Shown: positions 22,482 through 34,873 of the stretch, one piece after another
How positions within the stretch are numbered: the first letter of the stretch is position 1
Layout: every line of letters begins with the position of its first letter
Assembly: GCF_041296385.1 (NCBI RefSeq)
Contig: NW_027183960.1
Location: 1,411,001 to 1,475,000 of the forward strand
DNA length: 64,000 bases
Reading direction: 5' to 3'
Origin: Aphelocoma coerulescens
Taxonomy: Eukaryota > Chordata > Aves > Passeriformes > Corvidae
Position numbers and translations under genes: made by a program
The notes under the pieces: model-generated
What the model was told of the DNA's origin: nothing
The model's database searches: none
What the model saw: only the letters and a program-made list of their open reading frames with translations

Positions 22482-23685
22482 ATGTCTACTATAGGGTAGC
22501 AGACATCTGAACATTTAGACTATTGGCTTTCCAGGCTCACACTATTCAAACCGGAAAGTGAAACTACTCTAAAAGCTAGAGGCAATTGCAAGAAATGTTT
22601 CTGCTCGTACCACGACTGCCGACCATGCATCATTCTTACCTTGCACCTGTCCAAAGGCCTTCCTCCGTCTGCGCTCTGGCAACTCTCACCCAAGCTCGGG
22701 CAGGGATGGAGGCTCTTGCCACAAGTAGCCCAAGCCTGGAGATATTCCTCATCCTGATCTTCCACTGCTGACATCTAGGAATTCCCTGGAGCTGCAAACA
22801 CCTGCCTTTGCTGCTCGAGGATCTTCTCTAGCACCATGCCAAATGCCTTCTCCTATGGCAGTGCTGCAGCATCCTGCGAGCCATGGACTGGAACTGGCAC
22901 CTTCAGCATAGTTGCTCCTGGGAAACATCCTTCAGCCATTCCCTTACTGCAATGAGCTGGACTCCTACTCCTTTGCAAGGCTCTTCCTGGATAGGTGCAT
23001 CCTCAGCAATGAGACGGTTCTGCTGAGAGCCGCGGCTCTGAGGGAGCAGCCAGTCCCGTCAAAAGGCCTTCCTCCGTCTCCACTCCTGCAGCTCCCACGG
23101 AGGCACTGGGAGCCTTGGACACGCTTGCCACAAGTAGCCCAAGCGTGGACATCTTCCTCATCCTGCTCCGCCACTGCTGACATCAGGGAATTCCCTGGAG
23201 CTCCCAACATGTGCCTTTCCTGCTCGAGGATCGTGTCTGGCAGCTCTCTGAGCCTCTTACATTTTGGAAGCGCAACAGCATCCTAGGAGTCCTATACTGG
23301 CAACTGGCAGCTCCAGGACACTTGCTGCTCCTAGGATGCTTTTCTCTGGGAAAATCTTCTTGCACACAACCTTGCTGCAGATTTTACTTCTAGGCCTTTC
23401 GTGGCCATCTGCATCCACGGCCACAAGCAGCTTCTGATGATCGACATGGCTCTGGGAGAGCAGGGACTCCTGTCTGTGGACAAAGAAAACAAAGACAACT
23501 TGTAAGAAGAAAACCTGGAGCTTCTAGTTAGAAGAGAAAGGACTATTCAATCAAGGCAGAGCCAAGGGAGGAAACTTTCTAAAATGGAACAAGCAGCAGA
23601 AGCACAGCAGTATTGCAGAAGAAATTCCCCTCCCAGCACTTGGCTTAAGGAAAACGCCTGATGTTTCTGTGAGAGACATGAGTTC
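22482..23685 (+). repeat. Long monomer 21, 1204 bp, subtype D
   Basis: Partner of 3662-4865, with private CAGTCCCGTC near 23050. Confidence 0.97.
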
Positions 23686-24888
23686 ATGTCTACTATTGGG
23701 TACCAGACATCTGAACATTTAGACTATTGGCTTTCCAGGCTCACGCTATTCAAACCGGAAAGTGAAACTACTCTAACAGTAAGGATGATTGCAAGAAATG
23801 TTTCTGTTTACACCACGACTGCCGACCATGCATCATTCTTACCTTGCACCTGTCCAAAGGCCTTCCTCCGTCTGCGCTCTGGCAACTCTCACCCAGGCAA
23901 GGGCAGGGATAGAGGCTCTTGCCACAAGTAGCCCAAGCATGGACATCTTCCTCATCCTGCTACTCCACTGCTGACGTCAGGGTATTCCCTGGAGCTGCAA
24001 ACACCTGCCTTTGCGGCTCGAGGACCTTCTCTAGCACCATGCCAAACCCCTTCTCCTATGGCAGTGCTGCAGCATCCTGCGAGCCATGGACTGGAACTGG
24101 CACCTTCAGCATAGTTGCTCCTGGGAAACATCATTCAGCCATTCCCTTACTGCAATGCGCTGGACTCCTACTCCTTTGCAAGGCTCTTCCTGGACAGGTG
24201 CATCCTCAGCAATGAGACGGTTCTGCTGAGAGCCATGGCTCTGAGGGAGGAGCCAGTCCTGCCCAAAGGCCTTCCTCTGACTCCACTCCTGCAGCTCTCA
24301 CGGAGGCACTGGGAGCCTTGGACACTCTTGCCACAAGTAGCCCAAGCGTGGACATCTTCCTCATCCTGCTCCTCCACTGCTGACGTCAGGGAATTCCCTG
24401 GAGCTCCTAAAATCTGCCTTTCCTGCTGGAGGATCGTGTCTGGCAGCTCTCTGATCCTCTTCGCCTTTGGCAGCGCCACAGCATCCTGAGAGTCATATAC
24501 TGGAAACTGGCAGCTACATGACACTTGCCGCTCCTAGGATGCTTTTCTCTGGGAAAATCTTCTTGGACACGACATTGCTCCAGTTTTTACTTCTAGGCTT
24601 TTCGTGGCCATCTGCATTCTCAGCCACAAGCAGGTTCTGATGATCGACATGGCTCTGGGAGAGCAGGGACTCCTGTCTGTGGACAAAGAAAACAAAGACA
24701 ACTTGTAAGAAGAAAACCTGGAGCTTCTAGTTAGAAGAGAAAGGACTATTCAAACAAGGCAGGGCCAAGGGAGGAAACTATCTAAAATGGAACAAGCAGC
24801 AGAAGCACAGTAGTTTTGCAGAAGAAATTCCCTTCCCAGCACTTGGCTTAAGGAAAAAACCTCATGTTTCTATGAGAGACTTGAGTTC
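23686..24888 (+). repeat. Long monomer 22, 1203 bp, subtype E
   Basis: Partner of 4866-6068, including GGCTTTTCGTGG near 24597 and AACTATCTAAAATGG near 24776. Confidence 0.97.
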
Positions 24889-26091
24889 ATGTCTACTACT
24901 GGGTACCAGACATCTGAACATTTAGACTATTGGCTTTCCAGGCTCACGCTATTCAAACCGGAAAGTGAAACTATTCTAACAGAAGGGATGATTGCAAGAA
25001 ATGTTTCTGTTTACACCACGACTGCCGACCATCCATCATTCTTACCTTGCACCTGTCCAAAGGCCTTCCTCCATCTGCGCTCCGGCAACTCTCACCCAGG
25101 CAAGGGCAGGGATGGAGGCTCTTGCCACAAGTAGCCCAAGCGTGGACATCTTCCTCATCCTGCTACTCCACTGCTGACGTCAGGGTATTCCCTGGAGCTG
25201 CAAACACCTGCCTTTGCTGCTCGAGGACCTTCTCTAGCACCATGCAAAACCCCTTCTCCTATGGCAGTGCTGCAGCATCCTGCGAGCCACGGACTGGAAC
25301 TGGCACCTCCAGCAAAGTTACTCCTGGGAAACATCCCTCAGCCATTCCCTTACTGCAATGAGCTGGACTCCTACTCCTCTGCAATGCTCTTCCTGGACAG
25401 GTGCATCCTCAGCAATGAGACGGTTCTGCTGAGAGCCACGGCTCTGAGGGAGCAGCCAGTCCTGCCCAATGGTTGTCCTCCGTCACCACTCCTGCAGCTC
25501 CCACGGAGGCACTGGGAGCCTTGGACACTCTTGCCACAAGTAGCCCAAGCGTGGACATCTTCCTCATCCTGCTCCTCCACTGCTGACGGCAGGGAATTCC
25601 CTGGCGCTCCCAACATCTGCCTTTCCTGCTCGAGGATCGTGTCTGGCAGCTCTCTGAGCCTCTTTGCCTTTGGCAGCGCCACAGCATCCTAGGAGTCATA
25701 TACTGGCAACTGGCACCTCCAGGACACTTGCTGCTCCTAGGATGCTTTCCTCTGGGAAAATCTTCTTGCACACGTCCTTGCTCCAGTTTTTACTCCTAGG
25801 CCTTTCGTGGCCATCTGCATTCTCAGCCACAAGCAGCTTCTGATGATCGACATGGCTCTGGGAGAGCAGGGACTCCTGTCTGTGGACAAAGAAAACAAAG
25901 ACAACTTGTAAGAAGAAAACCTGGAGCTTCTAGTTAGAAAAAAAAGGACTATTCAATCAAGGCAGGGCCAAGGGAGGAAACTTTCTAAAATGGAACAAGC
26001 AGCAGAAGCACAGTAGTTTTGCAGAAGAAATTCCCCTCCCAGCACTTGGCTTAAGGAAAAAGCCTGATGTTTCTATGAGAGACTTGAGTTC
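24889..26091 (+). repeat. Long monomer 23, 1203 bp, subtype F
   Basis: Partner of 6069-7271. Ends with AAAGCCTGATG, where monomer 6 ends AAAGCATGATG; this is where the first and second blocks begin to part. Confidence 0.97.
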
Positions 26092-26886
26092 ATGTCTACT
26101 ATTGGATAGCAGACATCTGAACATTTAGACTACTGGCTTTCCAGGCTCACGCAATTCAAACCGGAATGTCAAACTATTTCAAAAGCTAGAGATGCTTGGA
26201 AGAAATGTTTCTGTACTCACCACAACTGGGGACCATGCATCATTCTTACCTTGCACCTGTCCAAAGGCCTTCCTCCGTCTCCAGTCCTGCCGCTCTCACG
26301 GAGGCACTGGGAGCCTCGGACACTCTTGCCACAAGTAGCCCAAGCGGGGACATCTTCCTCATCCTGCTCCTCCACTGCTGACGTCAGGGAATTCCCTGGA
26401 GCTCCCAACATCTGCCTTTCCAGCTGGAGGATCATGTCTGGCAGCTCTCTGAGCCTCTTCAACTTTGGCAGCGCCACAGCATCCTAGGAGTCATATACTG
26501 GCAACTGGCACCTCCAGGACACTTGCTGCTCCTAGGATGCTTTTCTCTGGGAAAATCTTCTTGCATACAACCTTGCTCCAGTTTTTACTTCTAGGCCATT
26601 CGTGGCCATCTGCATTCTCAGCCACAAGCAGGTTCTGATGATCAACAGGGCTCTTGGAGAGCAGGGACTCCTGTCTGTGGACAAAGAAAACAAAGACAAC
26701 TTGTAAGATTAAAACCTGGAGCTTCTAGTTAGAAGAGAAAGGACTATTCAATCAAGGCAGGGCCAAGGGAGGAAACTTTCTAAAATGGAACAAGCAGCAG
26801 AAGCACAGTAGATTTGCAGAAGAAATTCCCCTCCCAGCACTTGGCTTAAGGAAAAAACCTCATGTTTCTATGAGAGACTTGAGTTC
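26092..26886 (+). repeat. Short monomer 24, 795 bp
   Basis: Private markers AGCGGGGACATC near 26344, CTTCAACTTTGGC near 26457, GGCCATTCGTGG near 26593 and GCTCTTGGAGAGC near 26650 recur only at 63265-64000. Confidence 0.97.
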
Positions 26887-28087
26887 ATGTCTACTATAGG
26901 GTAGCAGACATCTGAACATTTAGACTATTGGCTTTCCAGGCTCACACTATTCAAACCGGAAAGTGAAACTACTCTAAAAGCTAGAGGCGATTGCAAGAAA
27001 TGTTTCTGCTCGCACCACGACTGCCGACCATGCATCATTCTTACCTTGCACCTGTCCAAAGGCCTTCCTCCGTCTGCGCTCTGGCAACTCTCACCCAAGC
27101 TCGGGCAGGGATGGAGGCTCTTGCCACAAGTAGCCCAAGCCTGGAGATATTCCTCATCCTGATCTTCCACTGCTGACATCTAGGAATTCCCTGGAGCTGC
27201 AAACACTTGCATTTGCTGCTCGAGGATCTTCTCTAGCATCATGCCAAACGCCTTCTCCTATGGCAGTGCTGCAGCATCCTGCAAGTCACGGACTGGAACT
27301 GGCACCTCCAGCAAAGTTGCTCCTGGGAAACATCCCTCAGCCATTCCCTTACTGCAATGAGCTGGACTCCTACTCCTCTGCAATGCTCTTCCTGGACAGG
27401 TGCATCCTCAGCAATGAGACGGTTCTGCTGAGAGCCGCGGCTCTGAGGGAGCAGCCAGTCCTGCCCAAAGGCCTTCCTCCGCCTCCAGTCCCGCAGCTCC
27501 CACGGAGGCACTGGGAGCCTTGGACACTCTTGCCACAAGTAGCCCAAGCATGGACATCTTCCTCATCCTGCTCCTCCACTGCTGACGGCAGGGAATTCCC
27601 TGGAGCTGCAAACACCTGCCTTTGCTGCTCGAGGATCGTGTCTGGCAGCTCTCTGAGCCTCTTCACCTTTGGCTGCGCCACAGCATCCTTGGAGTCATAT
27701 ACTGGCAACTGGCACCTCCAGTACACTTGCTGCTCCTAGGATGCTTTTCTCTGGGAAAATCTTGCACACGACCTTGCTCCAGATTTTACTTCTAGGCCTT
27801 TTGTGGCCATCTGCATCCGCAGCCACAAGCAGCTTCTGATGATCAACAGGGCTCTGGGAGAGCAGGGACTCCTGTCTGTGGACAAAGAAAACAAAGACAA
27901 CTTGTAAGATTAAAACCTGGAGCTTCTAGTTAGAAGAGAAAGGACTATTCAATCAAGGCAGGGCCAAGGGAGGAAACTTTCTAAAATGGAACAAGCAGCA
28001 GAAGCACAGTAGATTTGCAGAAGAAATTCCCCTCCCAGCATTTGGCTTAAGGAAAAAGCCTGATGTTTCTATGAGAGACTTGAGTTC
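26887..28087 (+). repeat. Long monomer 25, 1201 bp, D/H recombinant
   Basis: The head is D-like (CTATAGGGTAGCAGAC, AAAAGCTAGAGGC, the plus-1 form). From about 27200 it is H (CACTTGCATTTGC, GCATCATGCCAAACGCC, TTTGGCTGCGCC, AAAATCTTGCAC, the minus-3 form). 1204 minus 3 explains 1201. It marks the left edge of the alternating domain. Confidence 0.96.
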
Positions 28088-28882
28088 ATGTCTACTATTG
28101 GATAGCAGACATCTGAACATTTAGACTACTGGCTTTCCAGGCTCACGCAATTCAAACCGGAATGTCAAACTATTTCAAAAGCTAGAGATGCTTCGAAGAA
28201 ATGTTTCTGTTTACACCACAACTGGGGACCATGCATCATTCTTACCTTGCACCTGTCCAAAGGCCTTCCTCCGTCTCCAGTCCTGCCGCTCTCACGGAGG
28301 CACTGGGAGCCTTGGACACTCTTGCCACAAGTAGCCCAAGCGTGGACATCTTCCTCATCCTGCTCCTCCACTGCTGACGTCAGGGAATTCCCTGGTGCTC
28401 CCAACATCTGCCTTTCCTGCTGGAGGATCGTGTCTGGCAGATCTCTGAGCCTCTTTGCCTTTGGCAGCGCCACAGCATCCTAGGAGTCATATACTGGCAA
28501 CTGGCACCTCCAGGACACTTGCTGCTCCTAGGATGCTTTTCTCTGGGAAAATCTTCTTGCACACAACCTTGCTGCCGATTTTACTTCTAGGCCTTTCGTG
28601 GCCATCTGCATCCTCAGCCACAAGCAGGTTCTGATGATCAACAGGGCTCTGGGAGAGCAGGGACTCCTGTCTGTGGACAAAGAAAACAAAGACAACTTGT
28701 AAGAAGAAAACCTGGAGCTTCTAGTTAGAAGAAAAAGGACTATTCAATCAAGGCAGGGCCAAAGGAGGAAACTTTCTAAAATGGAACAAGCAGCAGAAGC
28801 ACAGTAGTTTTGCAGAAGAAATTCCCCTCCCAGCACTTGGCTTAAGGAAAAAGCCTGATGTTTCTATGAGAGACATGAGTTC
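28088..28882 (+). repeat. Short monomer 26, 795 bp, subtype Sa with an L-type patch
   Basis: Tail CTGGCAGATCTCTGAGCC as in B and Sa. Near 28207 it reads CTGTTTACACCACAACTGG: the first part is the long-class form, followed at once by short-class sequence. The tail has TTGCTGCCGATTTT near 28568, unlike the other Sa units. Confidence 0.96.
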
Positions 28883-30085
28883 ATGTCTACTATTGGGTAC
28901 CAGACATCTGAACATTTAGACTATTGGCTTTCCAGGCTCACGCTATTCAAACCGGAAAGTGAAACTACTCTAACAGTAGGGATGATTGCAAGAAATGTTT
29001 CTGTTTACACCACGACTGCTGACCATGCATCATTCTTACCTTGCACCTGTCCAAAGGCCTTCCTCCGTCTGCGCTCTGGCAACTCTCACCCAAGCTCGGG
29101 CAGGGATGGAGGCTCTTGCCACAAGTAGCCCAAGCCTGGAGATATTCCTCATCCTGATCTTCCACTGCTGACATCTAGGAATTCCCTGGAGCTGCAAACA
29201 CTTGCATTTGCTGCTCGAGGATCTTCTCTAGCATCATGCCAAACGCCTTCTCCTATGGCAGTGCTGCAGCATCCTGCAAGTCACGGACTGGAACTGGCAC
29301 CTCCAGCAAAGTTGCTCCTGGGAAACATCCCTCAGCCATTCCCTTACTGCAATGAGCTGGACTCCTACTCCTCTGCAATGCTCTTCCTGGACAGGTGCAT
29401 CCTCAGCAATGAGACGGTTCTGCTGAGAGCCGCGGCTCTGAGGGAGCAGCCAGTCCTGCCCAAAGGCCTTCCTCCGCCTCCAGTCCCGCAGCTCCCACGG
29501 AGGCACTGGGAGCCTTGGACACTCTTGCCACAAGTAGCCCAAGCGTCGAGATCTTCCTCATCCTGCTCCTCCACTGCTGACGGCAGGGAATTCCCTGGAG
29601 CTGCAAACACCTGCCTTTGCTGCTCGAGGATCGTGTCTGGCAGCTCTCTGAGCCTCTTCACCTTTGGCTGCGCCACAGCATCCTTGGAGTCATATACTGG
29701 CAACTGGCACCTCCAGGACACTTGCTGCTCCTAGGATGCTTTTCTCTGGGAAAATCTTCTTGCACACAACCTTGCTGCAGATTTTACTTCTAGGCCTTTT
29801 GTGGCCATCTGCATCCGCAGCCACAAGCAGCTTCTGATGATCGACATGGCTCTGGGAGAGCAGGGACTCCTGTCTGTGGACAAAGAAAACAAAGACAACT
29901 TGTAAGATTAAAACCTGGAGCTTCTAGTTAGAAGAGAAAGGACTATTCAATCAAGGCAGGGCCAAGGGAGGAAACTTTCTAAAATGGAACAAGCAGCAGA
30001 AGCACAGTACTTTTGCAGAAGAAATTCCCCTCCCAGCACTTGGCTTAAGGAAAAAGCATGATGTTTCTATGAGAGACTTGAGTTC
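28883..30085 (+). repeat. Long monomer 27, 1203 bp, subtype H'
   Basis: Differs from H by GCGTCGAGATC near 29544 and by keeping AAAATCTTCTTGCACAC near 29752. Private CTGCTGACC near 29015, shared with 32876. Confidence 0.97.
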
Positions 30086-30880
30086 ATGTCTACTATTGGA
30101 TAGCAGACATCTGAACATTTAGACTACTGGCTTTCCAGGCTCACGCAATTCAAACCGGAATGTCAAACTATTTCAAAAGCTAGAGATGCTTCGAAGAAAT
30201 GTTTCTGTACTCACCACAACTGGGGACCATGCATCATTCTTACCTTGCACCTGTCCAAAGGCCTTCCTCCGTCTCCAGTCCTGCCGCTCTCACGGAGGCA
30301 CTGGGAGCCTTGGACACTCTTGCCACAAGTAGCCCAAGCATGGACATCTTCCTCATCCTGCTCCTCCACTGCTGACGTCAGGGAATTCCCTGGAGCTCCA
30401 AACATCTTCCTTTCCAGCTGGAGGATCATGTCTGGCAGCTCTCTGAGCCTCTTCACCTTTGGCAGCGCCACAGCATCCTAGGAGTCATATACTGGCAACT
30501 GGCACCTCCAGGACACTTGCTGCTCCTAGGATGCTTTTCTCTGGGAAAATCTTCTTGCACACGACCTTGCTGCCGATTTTACTTCTAGGCCTTTCGTGGC
30601 CATCTGCATCCTCAGCCACAAGCAGCTTCTGATGATCAACAGGGCTCTGGGAGAGCAGGGACTCCTGTCTGTGGACAAAGAAAACAAAGACAACTTGTAA
30701 GAAGAAAACCTGGAGCTTCTAGTTAGAAGAAAAAGGACTATTCAATCAAGGCAGGGCCAAAGGAGGAAACTTTATAAAATGGAACAAGCAGCAGAAGCAC
30801 AGTAGTTTTGCAGAAGAAATTCCCCTCCCAGCACTTGGCTTAAGGAAAAAGCCTGATGTTTCTATGAGAGACATGAGTTC
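30086..30880 (+). repeat. Short monomer 28, 795 bp, subtype Sb
   Basis: AACATCTTCCTTTCC near 30401 and TTTATAAAATGG near 30770 are shared only with 34079. Confidence 0.97.
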
Positions 30881-32080
30881 ATGTCTACTATTGGGTACCA
30901 GACATCTGAACATTTAGACTATTGGCTTTCCAGGCTCACGCTATTCAAACCGGAAAGTGAAACTACTCTAACAGTAAGGATGATTGCAAGAAATGTTTCT
31001 GTTTACACCACGACTGCCGACCATGCATCATTCTTACCTTGCACCTGTCCAAAGGCCTTCCTCCGTCTGCGCTCTGGCAACTCTCACCCAAGCTCGGGCA
31101 GGGATGGAGGCTCTTGCCACAAGTAGCCCAAGCCTGGAGATATTCCTCATCCTGATCTTCCACTGCTGACATCTAGGAATTCCCTGGAGCTGCAAACACT
31201 TGCATTTGCTGCTCGAGGATCTTCTCTAGCATCATGCCAAACGCCTTCTCCTATGGCAGTGCTGCAGCATCCTGCAAGTCACGGACTGGAACTGGCACCT
31301 CCAGCAAAGTTGCTCCTGGGAAACATCCCTCAGCCATTCCCTTACTGCAATGAGCTGGACTCCTACTCCTCTGCAATGCTCTTCCTGGACAGGTGCATCC
31401 TCAGCAATGAGACGGTTCTGCTGAGAGCCGCGGCTCTGAGGGAGCAGCCAGTCCTGCCCAAAGGCCTTCCTCCGCCTCCAGTCCCGCAGCTCCCACGGAG
31501 GCACTGGGAGCCTTGGACACTCTTGCCACAAGTAGCCCAAGCATGGACATCTTCCTCATCCTGCTCCTCCACTGCTGACGGCAGGGAATTCCCTGGAGCT
31601 GCAAACACCTGCCTTTGCTGCTCGAGGATCGTGTCTGGCAGCTCTCTGAGCCTCTTCACCTTTGGCTGCGCCACAGCATCCTTGGAGTCATATACTGGCA
31701 ACTGGCACCTCCAGTACACTTGCTGCTCCTAGGATGCTTTTCTCTGGGAAAATCTTGCACACGACCTTGCTCCAGATTTTACTTCTAGGCCTTTTGTGGC
31801 CATCTGCATCCGCAGCCACAAGCAGCTTCTGATGATCAACAGGGCTCTGGGAGAGCAGGGACTCCTGTCTGTGGACAAAGAAAACAAAGACAACTTGTAA
31901 GATTAAAACCTGGAGCTTCTAGTTAGAAGAGAAAGGACTATTCAATCAAGGCAGGGCCAAGGGAGGAAACTTTCTAAAATGGAACAAGCAGCAGAAGCAC
32001 AGTAGATTTGCAGAAGAAATTCCCCTCCCAGCATTTGGCTTAAGGAAAAAGCCTGATGTTTCTATGAGAGACTTGAGTTC
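30881..32080 (+). repeat. Long monomer 29, 1200 bp, subtype H
   Basis: Standard H with the TTC loss near 31752. ACAGTAAGG near 30972 is the B/E form; other H units have ACAGTAGGG. Confidence 0.97.
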
Positions 32081-32875
32081 ATGTCTACTATTGGATAGCA
32101 GACATCTGAACATTTAGACTACTGGCTTTCCAGGCTCACGCAATTCAAACCGGAATGTCAAACTATTTCAAAAGCTAGAGATGCTTCGAAGAAATGTTTC
32201 TGTACTCACCACAACTGGGGACCATGCATCATTCTTACCTTGCACCTGTCCAAAGGCCTTCCTCCGTCTCCAGTCCTGCCGCTCTCACGGAGGCACTGGG
32301 AGCCTTGGACACTCTTGCCACAAGTAGCCCAAGCGTGGACATCTTCCTCATCCTGCTCCTCCACTGCTGACGTCAGGGAATTCCCTGGTGCTCCCAACAT
32401 CTGCCTTTCCTGCTGGAGGATCGTGTCTGGCAGATCTCTGAGCCTCTTTGCCTTTGGCAGCGCCACAGCATCCTAGGAGTCATATACTGGCAACTGGCAC
32501 CTCCAGGACACTTGCTGCTCCTAGGATGCTTTTCTCTGGGAAAATCTTCTTGCACACAACCTTGCTGCAGATTTTACTTCTAGGCCTTTCGTGGCCATCT
32601 GCATCCTCAGCCACAAGCAGGTTCTGATGATCAACAGGGCTCTGGGAGAGCAGGGACTCCTGTCTGTGGACAAAGAAAACAAAGACAACTTGTAAGAAGA
32701 AAACCTGGAGCTTCTAGTTAGAAGAAAAAGGACTATTCAATCAAGGCAGGGCCAAAGGAGGAAACTTTCTAAAATGGAACAAGCAGCAGAAGCACAGTAG
32801 TTTTGCAGAAGAAATTCCCCTCCCAGCACTTGGCTTAAGGAAAAAGCCTGATGTTTCTATGAGAGACATGAGTTC
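32081..32875 (+). repeat. Short monomer 30, 795 bp, subtype Sa
   Basis: CCCAGCATTTGGC just before it (near 32031) and a B-like tail GGCAGATCTCTG near 32431. Partners at 36074, 40067 and 46057. Confidence 0.97.
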
Positions 32876-34078
32876 ATGTCTACTATTGGGTACCAGACAT
32901 CTGAACATTTAGACTATTGGCTTTCCAGGCTCACGCTATTCAAACCGGAAAGTGAAACTACTCTAACAGTAGGGATGATTGCAAGAAATGTTTCTGTTTA
33001 CACCACGACTGCTGACCATGCATCATTCTTACCTTGCACCTGTCCAAAGGCCTTCCTCCGTCTGCGCTCTGGCAACTCTCACCCAAGCTCGGGCAGGGAT
33101 GGAGGCTCTTGCCACAAGTAGCCCAAGCCTGGAGATATTCCTCATCCTGATCTTCCACTGCTGACATCTAGGAATTCCCTGGAGCTGCAAACACTTGCAT
33201 TTGCTGCTCGAGGATCTTCTCTAGCATCATGCCAAACGCCTTCTCCTATGGCAGTGCTGCAGCATCCTGCAAGTCACGGACTGGAACTGGCACCTCCAGC
33301 AAAGTTGCTCCTGGGAAACATCCCTCAGCCATTCCCTTACTGCAATGAGCTGGACTCCTACTCCTCTGCAATGCTCTTCCTGGACAGGTGCATCCTCAGC
33401 AATGAGACGGTTCTGCTGAGAGCCGCGGCTCTGAGGGAGCAGCCAGTCCTGCCCAAAGGCCTTCCTCCGCCTCCAGTCCCGCAGCTCCCACGGAGGCACT
33501 GGGAGCCTTGGACACTCTTGCCACAAGTAGCCCAAGCGTCGAGATCTTCCTCATCCTGCTCCTCCACTGCTGACGGCAGGGAATTCCCTGGAGCTGCAAA
33601 CACCTGCCTTTGCTGCTCGAGGATCGTGTCTGGCAGCTCTCTGAGCCTCTTCACCTTTGGCTGCGCCACAGCATCCTTGGAGTCATATACTGGCAACTGG
33701 CACCTCCAGGACACTTGCTGCTCCTAGGATGCTTTTCTCTGGGAAAATCTTCTTGCACACAACCTTGCTGCAGATTTTACTTCTAGGCCTTTTGTGGCCA
33801 TCTGCATCCGCAGCCACAAGCAGCTTCTGATGATCGACATGGCTCTGGGAGAGCAGGGACTCCTGTCTGTGGACAAAGAAAACAAAGACAACTTGTAAGA
33901 TTAAAACCTGGAGCTTCTAGTTAGAAGAGAAAGGACTATTCAATCAAGGCAGGGCCAAGGGAGGAAACTTTCTAAAATGGAACAAGCAGCAGAAGCACAG
34001 TACTTTTGCAGAAGAAATTCCCCTCCCAGCACTTGGCTTAAGGAAAAAGCATGATGTTTCTATGAGAGACTTGAGTTC
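32876..34078 (+). repeat. Long monomer 31, 1203 bp, subtype H'
   Basis: Same as 28883, including CTGCTGACC near 33008 and CTCCAGGACAC near 33704. Confidence 0.97.
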
Positions 34079-34873
34079 ATGTCTACTATTGGATAGCAGA
34101 CATCTGAACATTTAGACTACTGGCTTTCCAGGCTCACGCAATTCAAACCGGAATGTCAAACTATTTCAAAAGCTAGAGATGCTTCGAAGAAATGTTTCTG
34201 TACTCACCACAACTGGGGACCATGCATCATTCTTACCTTGCACCTGTCCAAAGGCCTTCCTCCGTCTCCAGTCCTGCCGCTCTCACGGAGGCACTGGGAG
34301 CCTTGGACACTCTTGCCACAAGTAGCCCAAGCATGGACATCTTCCTCATCCTGCTCCTCCACTGCTGACGTCAGGGAATTCCCTGGAGCTCCAAACATCT
34401 TCCTTTCCAGCTGGAGGATCATGTCTGGCAGCTCTCTGAGCCTCTTCACCTTTGGCAGCGCCACAGCATCCTAGGAGTCATATACTGGCAACTGGCACCT
34501 CCAGGACACTTGCTGCTCCTAGGATGCTTTTCTCTGGGAAAATCTTCTTGCACACGACCTTGCTGCCGATTTTACTTCTAGGCCTTTCGTGGCCATCTGC
34601 ATCCTCAGCCACAAGCAGCTTCTGATGATCAACAGGGCTCTGGGAGAGCAGGGACTCCTGTCTGTGGACAAAGAAAACAAAGACAACTTGTAAGAAGAAA
34701 ACCTGGAGCTTCTAGTTAGAAGAAAAAGGACTATTCAATCAAGGCAGGGCCAAAGGAGGAAACTTTATAAAATGGAACAAGCAGCAGAAGCACAGTAGTT
34801 TTGCAGAAGAAATTCCCCTCCCAGCACTTGGCTTAAGGAAAAAGCCTGATGTTTCTATGAGAGACATGAGTTC
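34079..34873 (+). repeat. Short monomer 32, 795 bp, subtype Sb
   Basis: Twin of 30086-30880, with AACATCTTCC and TTTATAAAATGG. Confidence 0.97.

Larger units (their letters stand above)
18077..26886 (+). repeat. Long-range duplicate of 55250-64000
   Basis: All monomer starts from 18077 to 26092 have partners at plus 37173 (55250 to 63265). The pairing fails to the left: 16873-18076 is a K monomer, but the unit left of 55250 is short (54455-55249). The left edge of the block therefore lies in or next to the K monomer 18077. The shared block exceeds 8.7 kb, and the window ends before the right edge of the second copy. Confidence 0.9.
19281..26886 (+). repeat. Seven-monomer higher-order repeat, copy 2
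   Basis: Same monomer order and lengths as 461-8066. Differences I can see are scattered single changes, for example GAGAGCA at about 20264 where copy 1 has GAAAACA at about 1434, GAGCGACTT at about 22047 against GAGCCTCTT, and CAGTCCCGTC at about 23050 against CAGTCCTGTC. Together with the preceding monomer (18077-19280) it matches 55250-64000 at a constant offset of 37173 bp. Confidence 0.93.
28883..32875 (+). repeat. Four-monomer higher-order repeat (3993 bp), copy 1
   Basis: Order H'(1203)-Sb(795)-H(1200)-Sa(795). Very close to the next copy: both carry CTGCTGACC in the first long monomer, AACATCTTCC in the first short monomer and TTTATAAAATGG at the end of that short monomer. The difference I see inside the copy is ACAGTAAGG near 30972 against ACAGTAGGG near 34965. 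Confidence 0.93.
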
